NCBI RefSeq assembly: GCF_002307475.1
Contig: NZ_NTMH01000040.1
Coordinates: 620,001 to 684,000, forward strand
From: Pantoea allii
GTDB taxonomy: Bacteria > Pseudomonadota > Gammaproteobacteria > Enterobacterales > Enterobacteriaceae
Length of the DNA stretch: 64,000 bases
Direction: 5' to 3'
Below are positions 47,078 through 55,400 of this stretch, in pieces. The notes below the pieces were generated by a model. The model saw nothing but the letters and a program-made list of their open reading frames with translations, was not told the origin of the DNA and searched no databases. Position 1 is the first letter of the stretch. Each line of letters opens with the position of its first letter. Position numbers and translations under genes: made by a program.

Positions 47078-47569
47078 TTAGTTCAGAATCCAGGTCGCCG
47101 TCGCGGTATTACGGCAGGCTTTGCTGTCGCCCCCGACGTCAACGCACACTTGTTTCGTTTTCCGCGGACGCGGACGGTCATTGCGTAAGGTGTCATCGTA
47201 ACGATGCGTTTCCACGCCCGCCTTTAACGGCACGTAACCGGTTAACATCCCGTCCGGTTTATCGGCAATGGCCAGCCAGTGGTTCTCGACGCTGCCGAGG
47301 ACCTCAAAAGGTTTTCCAGCCTCAAGATAACGGACGACCTTGCCGCCGTAGTCGGGTTGGGTCATCACCGACGCGTTATACAGGGCGCGCCAGGTTTGAT
47401 TGACGGGCGTAAAGGTTGTCGGGGCAGCTACCGCATGGCGGTGTACCAGCTTCACGCCTTGAATATCACTGGTGACCAGCGTGTCATCATTCACCGAGGG
47501 CGGTGGCGTTTTGCAGCCGGACAATAACAGTCCCACTGACAGGATAAACGCTAAATTATTTTTCACCAT
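47078..47569 (-). CDS. SH3-domain lipoprotein of the T6SS-like cluster
   Basis: A 163-residue precursor with signal peptide and lipobox (MVKNNLAFILSVGLLLSGC/KTPP), no Asp at +2, so an outer-membrane lipoprotein. It has a bacterial SH3-like stretch (ASVMTQPDYGGKVVRYLEAGKPFEVLGSVENHWLAIADKPDGMLTGYVP) that could bind cell-wall glycan or a partner, and two C-terminal cysteines. It stands where tssJ would be but does not resemble TssJ. Start ATG 47569 follows GAGGAAA; GTG 47578 is an alternative. Confidence 0.75.
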   Translation of the reverse strand: MVKNNLAFILSVGLLLSGCKTPPPSVNDDTLVTSDIQGVKLVHRHAVAAPTTFTPVNQTWRALYNASVMTQPDYGGKVVRYLEAGKPFEVLGSVENHWLAIADKPDGMLTGYVPLKAGVETHRYDDTLRNDRPRPRKTKQVCVDVGGDSKACRNTATATWILN

Positions 47570-48049
47570 TTTCCTCACGATATTATCAATATACCTGCAT
47601 GTTGTTCATCAGAACACGACCGTTCACCTTCACGGGGGAAGCGCAAAAGGGTAGGCAAGCCGGTAAGATAAACGGGCAAATGACATTCATCCTGTACCGC
47701 GCTCAGTCTACCTAAGACTTTTGAGAATTCAAACCATTGCACCCAATGATATAGCATGGTAATGCGCGTTCATCATCTTCTTATCCCACCGCCCTGATGC
47801 GCCGGTTCCGCCGCCCCTGAATCGCAGAGAAAGCGGACGCTGTCAGGGCCGCCTGACAAGCCGGTTGCATAATGTCACATTCAGATGACAGGCAAAAAAA
47901 GAGTAAGCGTTCTTAACGACTTAATGGCACGCAATGCCTGGCCGGTAATGAAAACGGTCATTGTTTACGCGTCACAATCTTTAGGGACGGTGAACCGGAA
48001 GCGGCATGGCTTTTGCTTTATTCTTTTTTTGCATTGAGAGAGATGAGCA
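47570..48049. other. Divergent intergenic region between the T6SS-like cluster and nasR
   Basis: 480 bases without a supported gene on either strand. It contains the promoters of both units. A stretch at 48002-48017 has the GG-N10-GC spacing of a sigma-54 promoter (CGGCATGGCTTTTGCT) about 35 bases before nasR; the -24 box is imperfect. Confidence 0.5.
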
Positions 48050-49273
48050 ATGGATGACGCACTGAGCTGGTTGCAGGCCTCACGGCAAAGCGATATCGCC
48101 AGTCTGGAGCGACTTCGCCAGACCGGTAAATTAATTACCACGGTGAGTGAATTAGTTCATCAGCTACAGCGCGAACGCGGTGCCAGCAACCTGTGGATTT
48201 GCTCACAGGGGCGGCTGTATGGCGAGGAGCGTGAGGCGAGTGAACAGGATGTCAGCCGCAGTCAGCTTGCCTTTTGTCAGGCACTACCCAGGGCGGAGGC
48301 ACAGCCGGGATACAGCCGGTTCTGCAACCTGATAGCCGCCGCCTTGCAGGCACTGGCAGAATTGCCCGCGCTGCGCCAGCAGATCGCTGGCCTTAAGATT
48401 ACCCACGCGCAGGCCATGATGGCGTTTAGCCCGGTTATCCGAAGTTTGCTCAATCTGGTCTTTGAAGCCGCCGACACATCCAGCCACCCGGAAATTACCC
48501 GGGCACTCATTGCCCTGTTTAGCTTTATGCAGGGCAAGGAGTTGACCGGACAGGAGCGGGCACAGGGTGCCGCCGGATTTGCGGCCGGGCAGTTTAGTGC
48601 CGAACAGCGCAGTACGATGGTGGCATTAATCGAAGCGCAGGAACAAAACTTCAAAACCTTTCAGCAGTTTGCGGATGAGGCGGTGCTTCTCAGCTGGCAG
48701 CCTCTGGCCCAGCCAGGTCGGGAAATCGAACGGCTACGGCGCATCGCCTGCACCGATGGCAGACGCGACGACAGCGGTGCACTGCACTGGTTCTCACTGC
48801 TTTCGGAGCGCCTCGATCAGATGAAGTCGCTGGAGGATCAACTCTCTGCCGTGCTGATGTCGCGCTGCCGTGACGCTATCGCCCTGGCACAGCATCAGGC
48901 CGGTGAACCCTTAAGTGTGGCGCAGTCAGGCTGCAATTTTACCCTCTATGTCTCAGGCGCAGACTGGCTGGAGAATCAGCCTGCTGCCCTCAACAGCGAG
49001 GGCCTCGCTCCCCAGCTCGGGCGATCGTTACTGTCGTTGATTGGTGAACAGTCCCAACGTCTGCAGCGCCAGGCTAACGAGCTGGCCGCGATGCGCGCCA
49101 CGCTGGAAGAGCGCAAGCTACTCGACCAGGCTAAAAACTGGTTAATGCAGCAGCATGGCCTGAGTGAAGAAAACGCGTGGCAAATGCTGCGCAAAAGCGC
49201 GATGGACCAGAACAAACGCTTACCGGAAATCGCCCAGGCGATCGTAACGGTTGCCGCCACGGTGAAGCGCTAA
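48050..49273 (+). CDS. nasR: Nitrate-responsive antitermination protein NasR
   Basis: Binds nitrate/nitrite and then the nasF leader RNA, preventing premature termination. The 407-residue protein has an N-terminal NIT sensor domain (about 35-290; VSELVHQLQRERGASNLW is its helix with the ligand Arg residues) and a C-terminal ANTAR RNA-binding domain (about 340-400; LDQAKNWLMQQHGLSEENAWQMLRKSAMDQNKRL). It sits immediately upstream of its target operon, which carries an ANTAR-type double hairpin at 49430-49475. Confidence 0.93.
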   Translation: MDDALSWLQASRQSDIASLERLRQTGKLITTVSELVHQLQRERGASNLWICSQGRLYGEEREASEQDVSRSQLAFCQALPRAEAQPGYSRFCNLIAAALQALAELPALRQQIAGLKITHAQAMMAFSPVIRSLLNLVFEAADTSSHPEITRALIALFSFMQGKELTGQERAQGAAGFAAGQFSAEQRSTMVALIEAQEQNFKTFQQFADEAVLLSWQPLAQPGREIERLRRIACTDGRRDDSGALHWFSLLSERLDQMKSLEDQLSAVLMSRCRDAIALAQHQAGEPLSVAQSGCNFTLYVSGADWLENQPAALNSEGLAPQLGRSLLSLIGEQSQRLQRQANELAAMRATLEERKLLDQAKNWLMQQHGLSEENAWQMLRKSAMDQNKRLPEIAQAIVTVAATVKR

Positions 49274-49289
49274 CCCGAAAGTATTAGCT

Positions 49290-49304
49290 GCACAACGCTT
49301 GTGC
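49290..49304. promoter_or_regulatory. NtrC-type binding site upstream of the nas operon
   Basis: GCAC-N7-GTGC (GCACAACGCTTGTGC) matches the NtrC dyad. It lies about 100 bases before a sigma-54 promoter. A weaker half-matching site (GCAC-N7-CGCA) is at 49348-49362. Confidence 0.7.
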
Positions 49305-49389
49305 GTGATCTGCGTCACTACCGTGCAAAAACGGTTAAAAAACCATCGCACAGGCCCGCGCAAGGCTGTTTTGACCGCACTCCTCACTC

Positions 49390-49405
49390 TGGCACGCGGT
49401 TTGCT
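49390..49405 (+). promoter_or_regulatory. Sigma-54 promoter of the nasF operon
   Basis: TGGCACGCGGTTTGCT fits the -24/-12 consensus (TGGCACG-N4-TTGCW) with exact spacing. The transcript would start near 49416, just before the ANTAR hairpins. Confidence 0.88.
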
Positions 49406-49429
49406 TTACCTTAATGAGTATGTGTATTT

Positions 49430-49475
49430 GCTTTGCCAACGGCGGTAGAGCGAGTGCTTTGGATAAAGGCGTCCA
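49430..49475 (+). promoter_or_regulatory. ANTAR-target double hairpin (NasR binding site)
   Basis: Hairpin 1 (49430-49451) has an 8-bp stem GCTTTGCC / GGTAGAGC closing a hexaloop AACGGC. Hairpin 2 (49460-49475) has stem TGGAT / GTCCA closing a hexaloop AAAGGC. Both loops have A at position 1 and G at position 4, the signature of ANTAR-protein targets. Hairpin 2 shares bases with the 5' arm of the terminator, so forming it (with NasR bound) excludes termination. Confidence 0.88.
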
Positions 49476-49513
49476 TCCCCCTGTGAGAGCAGTGGGGAGG
49501 ACGCCTTTTTTTT
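49465..49513 (+). terminator. Conditional terminator in the nasF leader
   Basis: AAAGGCGTCC pairs with GGACGCCTTT, extended inside by TCCCC / GGGGA, and is followed by eight Ts. It lies between the sigma-54 promoter and nasF ATG 49534 and overlaps ANTAR hairpin 2, the classic NasR-controlled attenuator. Confidence 0.92.
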
Positions 49514-49533
49514 ATCTCTTCAGGGTGGCAAAG

Positions 49534-50784
49534 ATGAGCAAATCGCCAGTTTCACTTTCTCGTCGTCAACTGCTGTTATCCGGCGCAGCCGTCGGTGGAC
49601 TCTGGCTATTGCCGGGATTGCGCAACGCAGTGTGGGCGGCGGGTTCCGATGCCCCAGAAAAACCGACCGTGCGCGTCGGCTTTATTCCCCTCACCGACTG
49701 TGCGCCGGTGGTGATGGCCTCGGTTAAAGGGTTTGACAAGAAATATGGTCTGACGCTGCAGGCCAGCAAAGAAGCCAGTTGGGCGGCAGTGCGCGACAAA
49801 CTCACCTCGGGTGAGCTGGATGCCGCACATGTGCTCTACAGTCTGATCTATGGCCTGCAACTGGGCGTCGCCGGTCCCCAGCATGATATGGCGAACCTGA
49901 TGACGTTGAACAACAACGGTCAGGCCATCTCTCTGTCGAACCAGCTTAAAGCCCAGCAGGTAACCGACGGTGCAAGCCTGAAAAAGGCCATCGACGGCCA
50001 GGCGAAAGGCAGCTTCACCTTCGCCCATACCTTTCCCACCAGCACTCACGCCATGTGGCTCTATTACTGGCTGGCCAACGCCGGAATCAACCCCTTTGAC
50101 GATGTGCGCACCGTCGTGGTGCCGCCGCCGCAAATGGTGATGAATATGAAGATTGGCAACATGAGCGGCTTCTGTGTCGGCGAGCCGTGGAACCAACGCG
50201 CCATCAGCGACAATATCGGCTTTACTGCCGCTACCAGCCAGCAGATTTGGCCGGATCACCCTGAAAAAATCCTGGGCACCCGCGCTGAGTGGGTCAACGC
50301 CAACCCGAATACGGCCCGTGCGCTCACTGCCGCGGTGCTGGAGGCCGCCCGCTGGATCGATGCCTCGGACGATAACCGCCGTGAAACGGCCCAGGTGCTG
50401 GCCGGGCGGGCCTGGATCAACACCAAATCCGAAACGCTGGAAGGACGCATGCTGGGTCAGTACGAAAACGGGCTGGGTCAAAAATGGCAGGACCCCCACG
50501 CCATGCGCTTTTTCCACGACGGCAGCGTCAGCTTTCCCTATCTCTCTGATGGCATGTGGTTCCTGACTCAACTGAAGCGCTGGGGGATGGTGAACAACGA
50601 TCCGGATTACCTGGCGGTCGCAAAGCAGATCAACCGTATTGATATCTACAAACAGGCTGCCAGCGCGGTCGGCAACGTCACGCTGCCCGGCAGCGACATG
50701 CGCAGCAGCACCTTAATCGATGGCAAAGTATGGGATGGCAGCGATCCAGCCGCCTACGCTGCCAGCTTCGCTATTAAACGTTAA
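49534..50784 (+). CDS. nasF: Nitrate ABC transporter substrate-binding protein
   Basis: Periplasmic nitrate-binding protein of the NrtA/NasF family, 416 residues. A twin-arginine signal is visible (SLSRRQLLLSGAAVGGLWLLPG ending in AVWAAG). The mature part shows RVGFIPLTDCAPVVMAS, HVLYSLIYGLQLG, FAHTFPTSTHAMWLYYWL and GFCVGEPWNQRAI, typical of nitrate binders. Start 49534 (MSKSPVSLSRRQ) is preferred to 49414, which would place the start upstream of the leader terminator. First gene of nasFED-CB-A. Confidence 0.93.
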   Translation: MSKSPVSLSRRQLLLSGAAVGGLWLLPGLRNAVWAAGSDAPEKPTVRVGFIPLTDCAPVVMASVKGFDKKYGLTLQASKEASWAAVRDKLTSGELDAAHVLYSLIYGLQLGVAGPQHDMANLMTLNNNGQAISLSNQLKAQQVTDGASLKKAIDGQAKGSFTFAHTFPTSTHAMWLYYWLANAGINPFDDVRTVVVPPPQMVMNMKIGNMSGFCVGEPWNQRAISDNIGFTAATSQQIWPDHPEKILGTRAEWVNANPNTARALTAAVLEAARWIDASDDNRRETAQVLAGRAWINTKSETLEGRMLGQYENGLGQKWQDPHAMRFFHDGSVSFPYLSDGMWFLTQLKRWGMVNNDPDYLAVAKQINRIDIYKQAASAVGNVTLPGSDMRSSTLIDGKVWDGSDPAAYAASFAIKR

Positions 50785-50795
50785 GAGAGGCCGTG

Positions 50796-51668
50796 ATGAA
50801 AACCCAGACTCGTCCACTGGCGCAGCCGGTAACCGCGCCCAGCCAGGCAACGGTAGTTCCCCTTCAGGTTACGCCTAAAAAAGTACGACCGCCTGCGCGC
50901 TTACGTCCGTTGTTACAGCGCGCGATTCCGGTGCTGTGCGGCGTTCTGCTCCTGCTTCTGGTGTGGCAGATCGCCGCGCTATACAGCCAGGGCTTTCCCG
51001 GGCCTTACGCCACCTGGGAGGCGGCTAAAATTCTGTTCGCCGATCCCTTTTATAACAACGGCCCCAACGATCAGGGCATCGGCTGGAACGTCCTGGCCTC
51101 GCTGCAACGTGTGGCTGTTGGATTTGGTCTGGCGGCGCTGGTGGGTATTCCCGCTGGCTTTCTGCTGGGTCGCTTCACCTTTGTCGCGCGGATGTTCAAT
51201 CCCATCATCGCCTTGCTGCGCCCGGTCAGCCCGCTGGCCTGGTTGCCTATCGGCCTGCTGCTGTTCCAGCGCGCGGAACCGGCCTCAAGCTGGACCATTT
51301 TTATCTGTTCGATCTGGCCGATGATCATCAACACCGCTGAAGGCGTGCAGCGCATCCCGCAGGATTACCTCAACGTGGCGCGCGTGCTGCAGCTCTCCGA
51401 ATGGACTGTTATGCGCCGCATCCTGTTTCCTGCCGTGTTGCCTGCCGTGCTTACCGGCGTGCGCCTCTCCATTGGCATTGCCTGGCTGGTGATTGTTGCG
51501 GCCGAGATGCTGACCGGTGGTCTGGGGATTGGCTTCTGGATCTGGAACGAATGGAACAATCTGAACGTGGAAAACATCCTGATTGCCATTCTGCTGATTG
51601 GCGTGGTTGGCCTGCTGCTTGAGCAGGGACTGATGCTGCTGGCGCGTCGTTTTAGCTGGGATAAATAA
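50796..51668 (+). CDS. nasE: Nitrate ABC transporter permease
   Basis: A 290-residue inner-membrane permease of the NrtB/SsuC type with about six helices (IPVLCGVLLLLLVWQIAALY, VGFGLAALVGIPAGFLLGRF, ...). The EAA loop is visible (EGVQRIPQDYLNVARVLQLSEW). The N-terminus carries a roughly 45-residue polar extension rich in Pro and Arg. ATG 50796 follows AGAGAGGCCGTG. 11 bases after nasF. Confidence 0.92.
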   Translation: MKTQTRPLAQPVTAPSQATVVPLQVTPKKVRPPARLRPLLQRAIPVLCGVLLLLLVWQIAALYSQGFPGPYATWEAAKILFADPFYNNGPNDQGIGWNVLASLQRVAVGFGLAALVGIPAGFLLGRFTFVARMFNPIIALLRPVSPLAWLPIGLLLFQRAEPASSWTIFICSIWPMIINTAEGVQRIPQDYLNVARVLQLSEWTVMRRILFPAVLPAVLTGVRLSIGIAWLVIVAAEMLTGGLGIGFWIWNEWNNLNVENILIAILLIGVVGLLLEQGLMLLARRFSWDK

Positions 51669-51678
51669 GGAGAACACC

Positions 51679-52467
51679 ATGCAACCTATCATTCGCGTAC
51701 AGCAGGTCAGCCAGCGCTTTACCACCTCCGGCGGGGATTTCCTGGCGCTCGATAACGTCAGTTTCGATATCCATCAGGGGGAAACCCTGAGCCTGATCGG
51801 TCATTCCGGCTGCGGTAAATCAACCCTGCTGAACCTGATTGCGGGCTTAACCCGACCCACCAGCGGCGTGCTGCTGTGTGATAACCGTGAAGTGACCGGC
51901 CCTGGCCCTGAGCGGGCGGTGGTGTTTCAGAACCACTCTCTGCTGCCGTGGCTGACGGCGTTTCAGAACGTGGAGCTGGCGGTGCAGCAGGTCTTCAAAG
52001 GCAAAATGCACAAGGCGGAGATGCACGACTGGATCGAGCATAACCTGAACCGGGTGCAAATGAGCCATGCCATGCACAAGCGCCCCGGTGAGATCTCCGG
52101 CGGGATGAAGCAGCGCGTCGGCATCGCCCGCGCCCTGGCAATGAAGCCGCGTGTTTTATTACTCGACGAGCCTTTCGGTGCACTGGATGCCTTAACGCGC
52201 GCGCACCTGCAGGACAGCGTGATGCGTATTCAGCAGGAGTTGAATACCACCATTGTACTGATTACCCACGACGTGGATGAAGCGGTGCTGCTCTCTGATC
52301 GGGTTCTGATGATGACCAATGGCCCGGCCGCCCAGGTTGGCGACATCCTTAAGGTCGATCTGGCGCGACCGCGTTCGCGGGTGGCGCTGGCAGAGGATGC
52401 GCGTTATCACCAGCTGCGCCAGAAAGTGCTGCATTTTCTCTACGAAAAACAGACGTCGGCGGCGTAA
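51679..52467 (+). CDS. nasD: Nitrate ABC transporter ATP-binding protein
   Basis: A 262-residue ABC ATPase of the NrtD/SsuB type: Walker A GHSGCGKSTLL, Q-loop FQNHSLLPWLT, signature SGGMKQRVGIA, Walker B RVLLLDEPFGALD, and switch His in LITHDVDEA. AAGGAGAACACC precedes the start. With NasF and NasE it forms the high-affinity nitrate/nitrite uptake system. Confidence 0.94.
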   Translation: MQPIIRVQQVSQRFTTSGGDFLALDNVSFDIHQGETLSLIGHSGCGKSTLLNLIAGLTRPTSGVLLCDNREVTGPGPERAVVFQNHSLLPWLTAFQNVELAVQQVFKGKMHKAEMHDWIEHNLNRVQMSHAMHKRPGEISGGMKQRVGIARALAMKPRVLLLDEPFGALDALTRAHLQDSVMRIQQELNTTIVLITHDVDEAVLLSDRVLMMTNGPAAQVGDILKVDLARPRSRVALAEDARYHQLRQKVLHFLYEKQTSAA

Positions 52468-52477
52468 GGATTACACC

Positions 52478-55400
52478 ATGAGACAACGGCTGCTGGTGGT
52501 CGGTAATGGGATGGCGGGCATGCACACGGTGGAAACGCTGTTGCAGCTGGCGCCGACGCGTTATGACATTACGGTCATTGGCCGTGAACCGCAGGGTAAC
52601 TATAACCGGGTGCTGTTGTCGCCGCTGCTGGCCGGCGAAAAAACCGTTGAGCAAATCCTGATTCACGACCCTGACTGGTACGCACGCCATGGCATTCGCT
52701 TACTGACCGGAGAAACAGCGGAGCAGGTCGATGTGGCTGGACGCACCTTGCGGACCCAACAGCGCCTGCTGCACTGGGATCGTTTGATTCTGGCGACCGG
52801 ATCGCAGCCGCGCATGCCGCAGGTGGCAGGTATCGATCTGCCTCACGTCACGGCTTTCCGCACGCTGGAGGATGTGGATGCACTGCTGGCCGGCAGCGGT
52901 CCGGTCGTGGTAGCCGGTGGCGGATTTCTGGGCATTGAGGCCGCGGCAGCGCTTCTGGCGCAGGGACGCCAGGTGACGCTGGTGCATCGTCAGTCGCGTT
53001 TACTGGACAGGCAACTGGACGCCAGGGCGGGAGAATTACTGCTGGCTCAGCTCAGCGCGCGCGGTATCCGCTGTGAGCTGAATAGCAGTATCGCCGCAAT
53101 TGGCCCGCAGTCCGTGCTGCTTAACGATGGGCGTCAACTGGCAGCGCAACAGGTCGTTATCGCGATTGGCGTGCAGCCAGAAACCGCGCTGGCGCAGGCA
53201 TCGGGCATTCCCTGCCAGCGCGGCATCCTGGTGGACCGACAGTTACGCAGCGCGCACGCTGGTATTTATGCGGTAGGCGAATGCTGTGAAATCAGCGGAG
53301 AAACCTTTGGTCTGGTTGCGCCTTGTCTGGCGCAGGCAGAGGTACTGGCAGCGCAGCTGGCCGGTTGTCCGCAGGCCGATTTCTACAGCGAAGCCACCGG
53401 CACGCGTCTCAAGGTCAGCGGCATTTCGCTGTTCAGCGCGGGCGATATTCGTGAAGCCCCGTCAATCACCAGTTTCGATCCGCTTTCCGGACACTATCGA
53501 CGTCTTTTTCTGCAGCACGGACGGCTGAATGGGGTGCTGTTGTATGGCGACAGCCAGCAGGGTGCCGCGTTGCTTAACACACTGCATAACGCCAGGCAGG
53601 TCTCAATGAATACCCTGTTTGGCCTTGATGAACCTGAAACGCAGCCGCAGGCTGCAGGAAACTCCGTGATGAATCACTCTAAACCTGTATTAGCCGTCGT
53701 GGGCCACGGCATGGTCAGTCACCATTTTCTTGAACAGCTGGTGGCGCGTGGCCTGCATCAGCATTATCACATCGTGGTGTACGGTGAAGAGCGCCATTCG
53801 GCCTACGATCGGGTGCACCTTTCTGAATACTTCACCGGCAAAAATGCCGCGCAGCTCTCGCTGGTCGCTGAGGACTTTTTTGCCCAACACGACATTGAAC
53901 TGCGCAGCGGTTGCCGGGTAGAGGCGATCGATCGGCAACAGCGCAGCCTGCGCGACAGCGACGGCAAAGCACTGTGCTGGGACAAACTGGTGCTGGCGAC
54001 CGGTTCACGGGCGTTTGTGCCACCAGTGTCGGGGCATGAGGGCGAGCGCTGCTTTGTTTACCGCACGCTGGACGATCTGGATGCGATAGCGGCCTGTGCC
54101 GACAAAAGTCAGCGCGGTGTGGTCATCGGCGGCGGCCTGCTGGGGCTGGAAGCGGCCAACGCGCTGAAACAGCTGGGGCTGGAAACCCATGTGGTTGAGT
54201 TTGCGCCACGCCTGATGGCGGTGCAGCTGGACGAGGGCGGTGCGCTGATGCTGCGGCAGAAAATTGACGCACTGGGCGTGACGGTTCACACCTCGAAGCA
54301 GACCGAACAGATTGAGACCCAGCCCGACGGGAGCCTGGTGCTACGCTTTGCCGATGGCGGCGAACTGGCGACCGATCTGGTGCTGTTCTCGGCGGGCATC
54401 CGACCGCGTGATGAGCTGGCCCGTAGTGCCGGGATCGGTGTTGGCCCGCGCGGCGGCATTGAGATCAATGACGTCTGCCAGACCAGCGACGATGACATTT
54501 ATGCCATCGGCGAATGTGCCCTGTGGAACGGACAGATTTTTGGTCTGGTGGCGCCGGGCTATCAGATGGCGCGCGTGCTGGCCGGGCATCTGGCGGACGA
54601 GCCGGCCCGGTTCAGCGGTGCCGATATGAGCACCAAACTGAAGCTGCTGGGCGTGGATGTCGCCTCCTTTGGTGATGCGCACGGCAAAACGGCAGGCAGC
54701 CTGAGCTATCACTGGGCCGATGGTCCGAAGGGCATTTACAAGAAAATCGTGGTCAGCGCCGACAGCAAACTGCTGCTGGGCGGGGTGCTGGTCGGCGACA
54801 GCAGCGACTACGCCACGCTGCTGCAAATGATGTTAAACGCCATGCCGCTGCCGGATTCCCCTGAAGGGTTGATTCTGCCTGCGCTGAACGGCGCTCCGGT
54901 CAAAGGGCTGGGCGTGGCCACGCTGCCCGACAGCGCCCAGGTTTGCTCCTGCCACAATGTGAGTAAAGGCGATATCTGCAGCGCGGTGCAGAGCGGCTGT
55001 GGCGATATGGCCAGCATTAAAAGCTGCACGAAAGCCGCAACGGGCTGTGGGGGTTGTTCGGCATTAGTGAAGCAGGTGATGGAGTTCCAGTTGGAAAACC
55101 TGGGCGTTGAGGTGAAAAAAGATATCTGCGAACACTTCGCCTATTCACGTCAGGCGCTGTACCACCTGATCCGCATCAATGAAATCAAAACCTTTGATGA
55201 TCTGCTGGCGAGCCACGGACGTGGCTGTGGTTGCGAGATCTGTAAACCGCTGGTTGGGTCGCTGCTGGCCTCGTGCTGGAATGATTATTTACTGAAACCG
55301 GCCCATCTGCCGCTTCAGGATACCAACGATCGTTACTTCGCCAATATCCAGAAAGATGGCACCTATTCGGTCGTGCCGCGCGTACCGGGTGGTGAGATCA

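Noticed and set aside
49414-49533. nasF start at ATG 49414.
   Set aside because: This would translate across the ANTAR hairpins and the terminator; the Tat signal begins at 49534.
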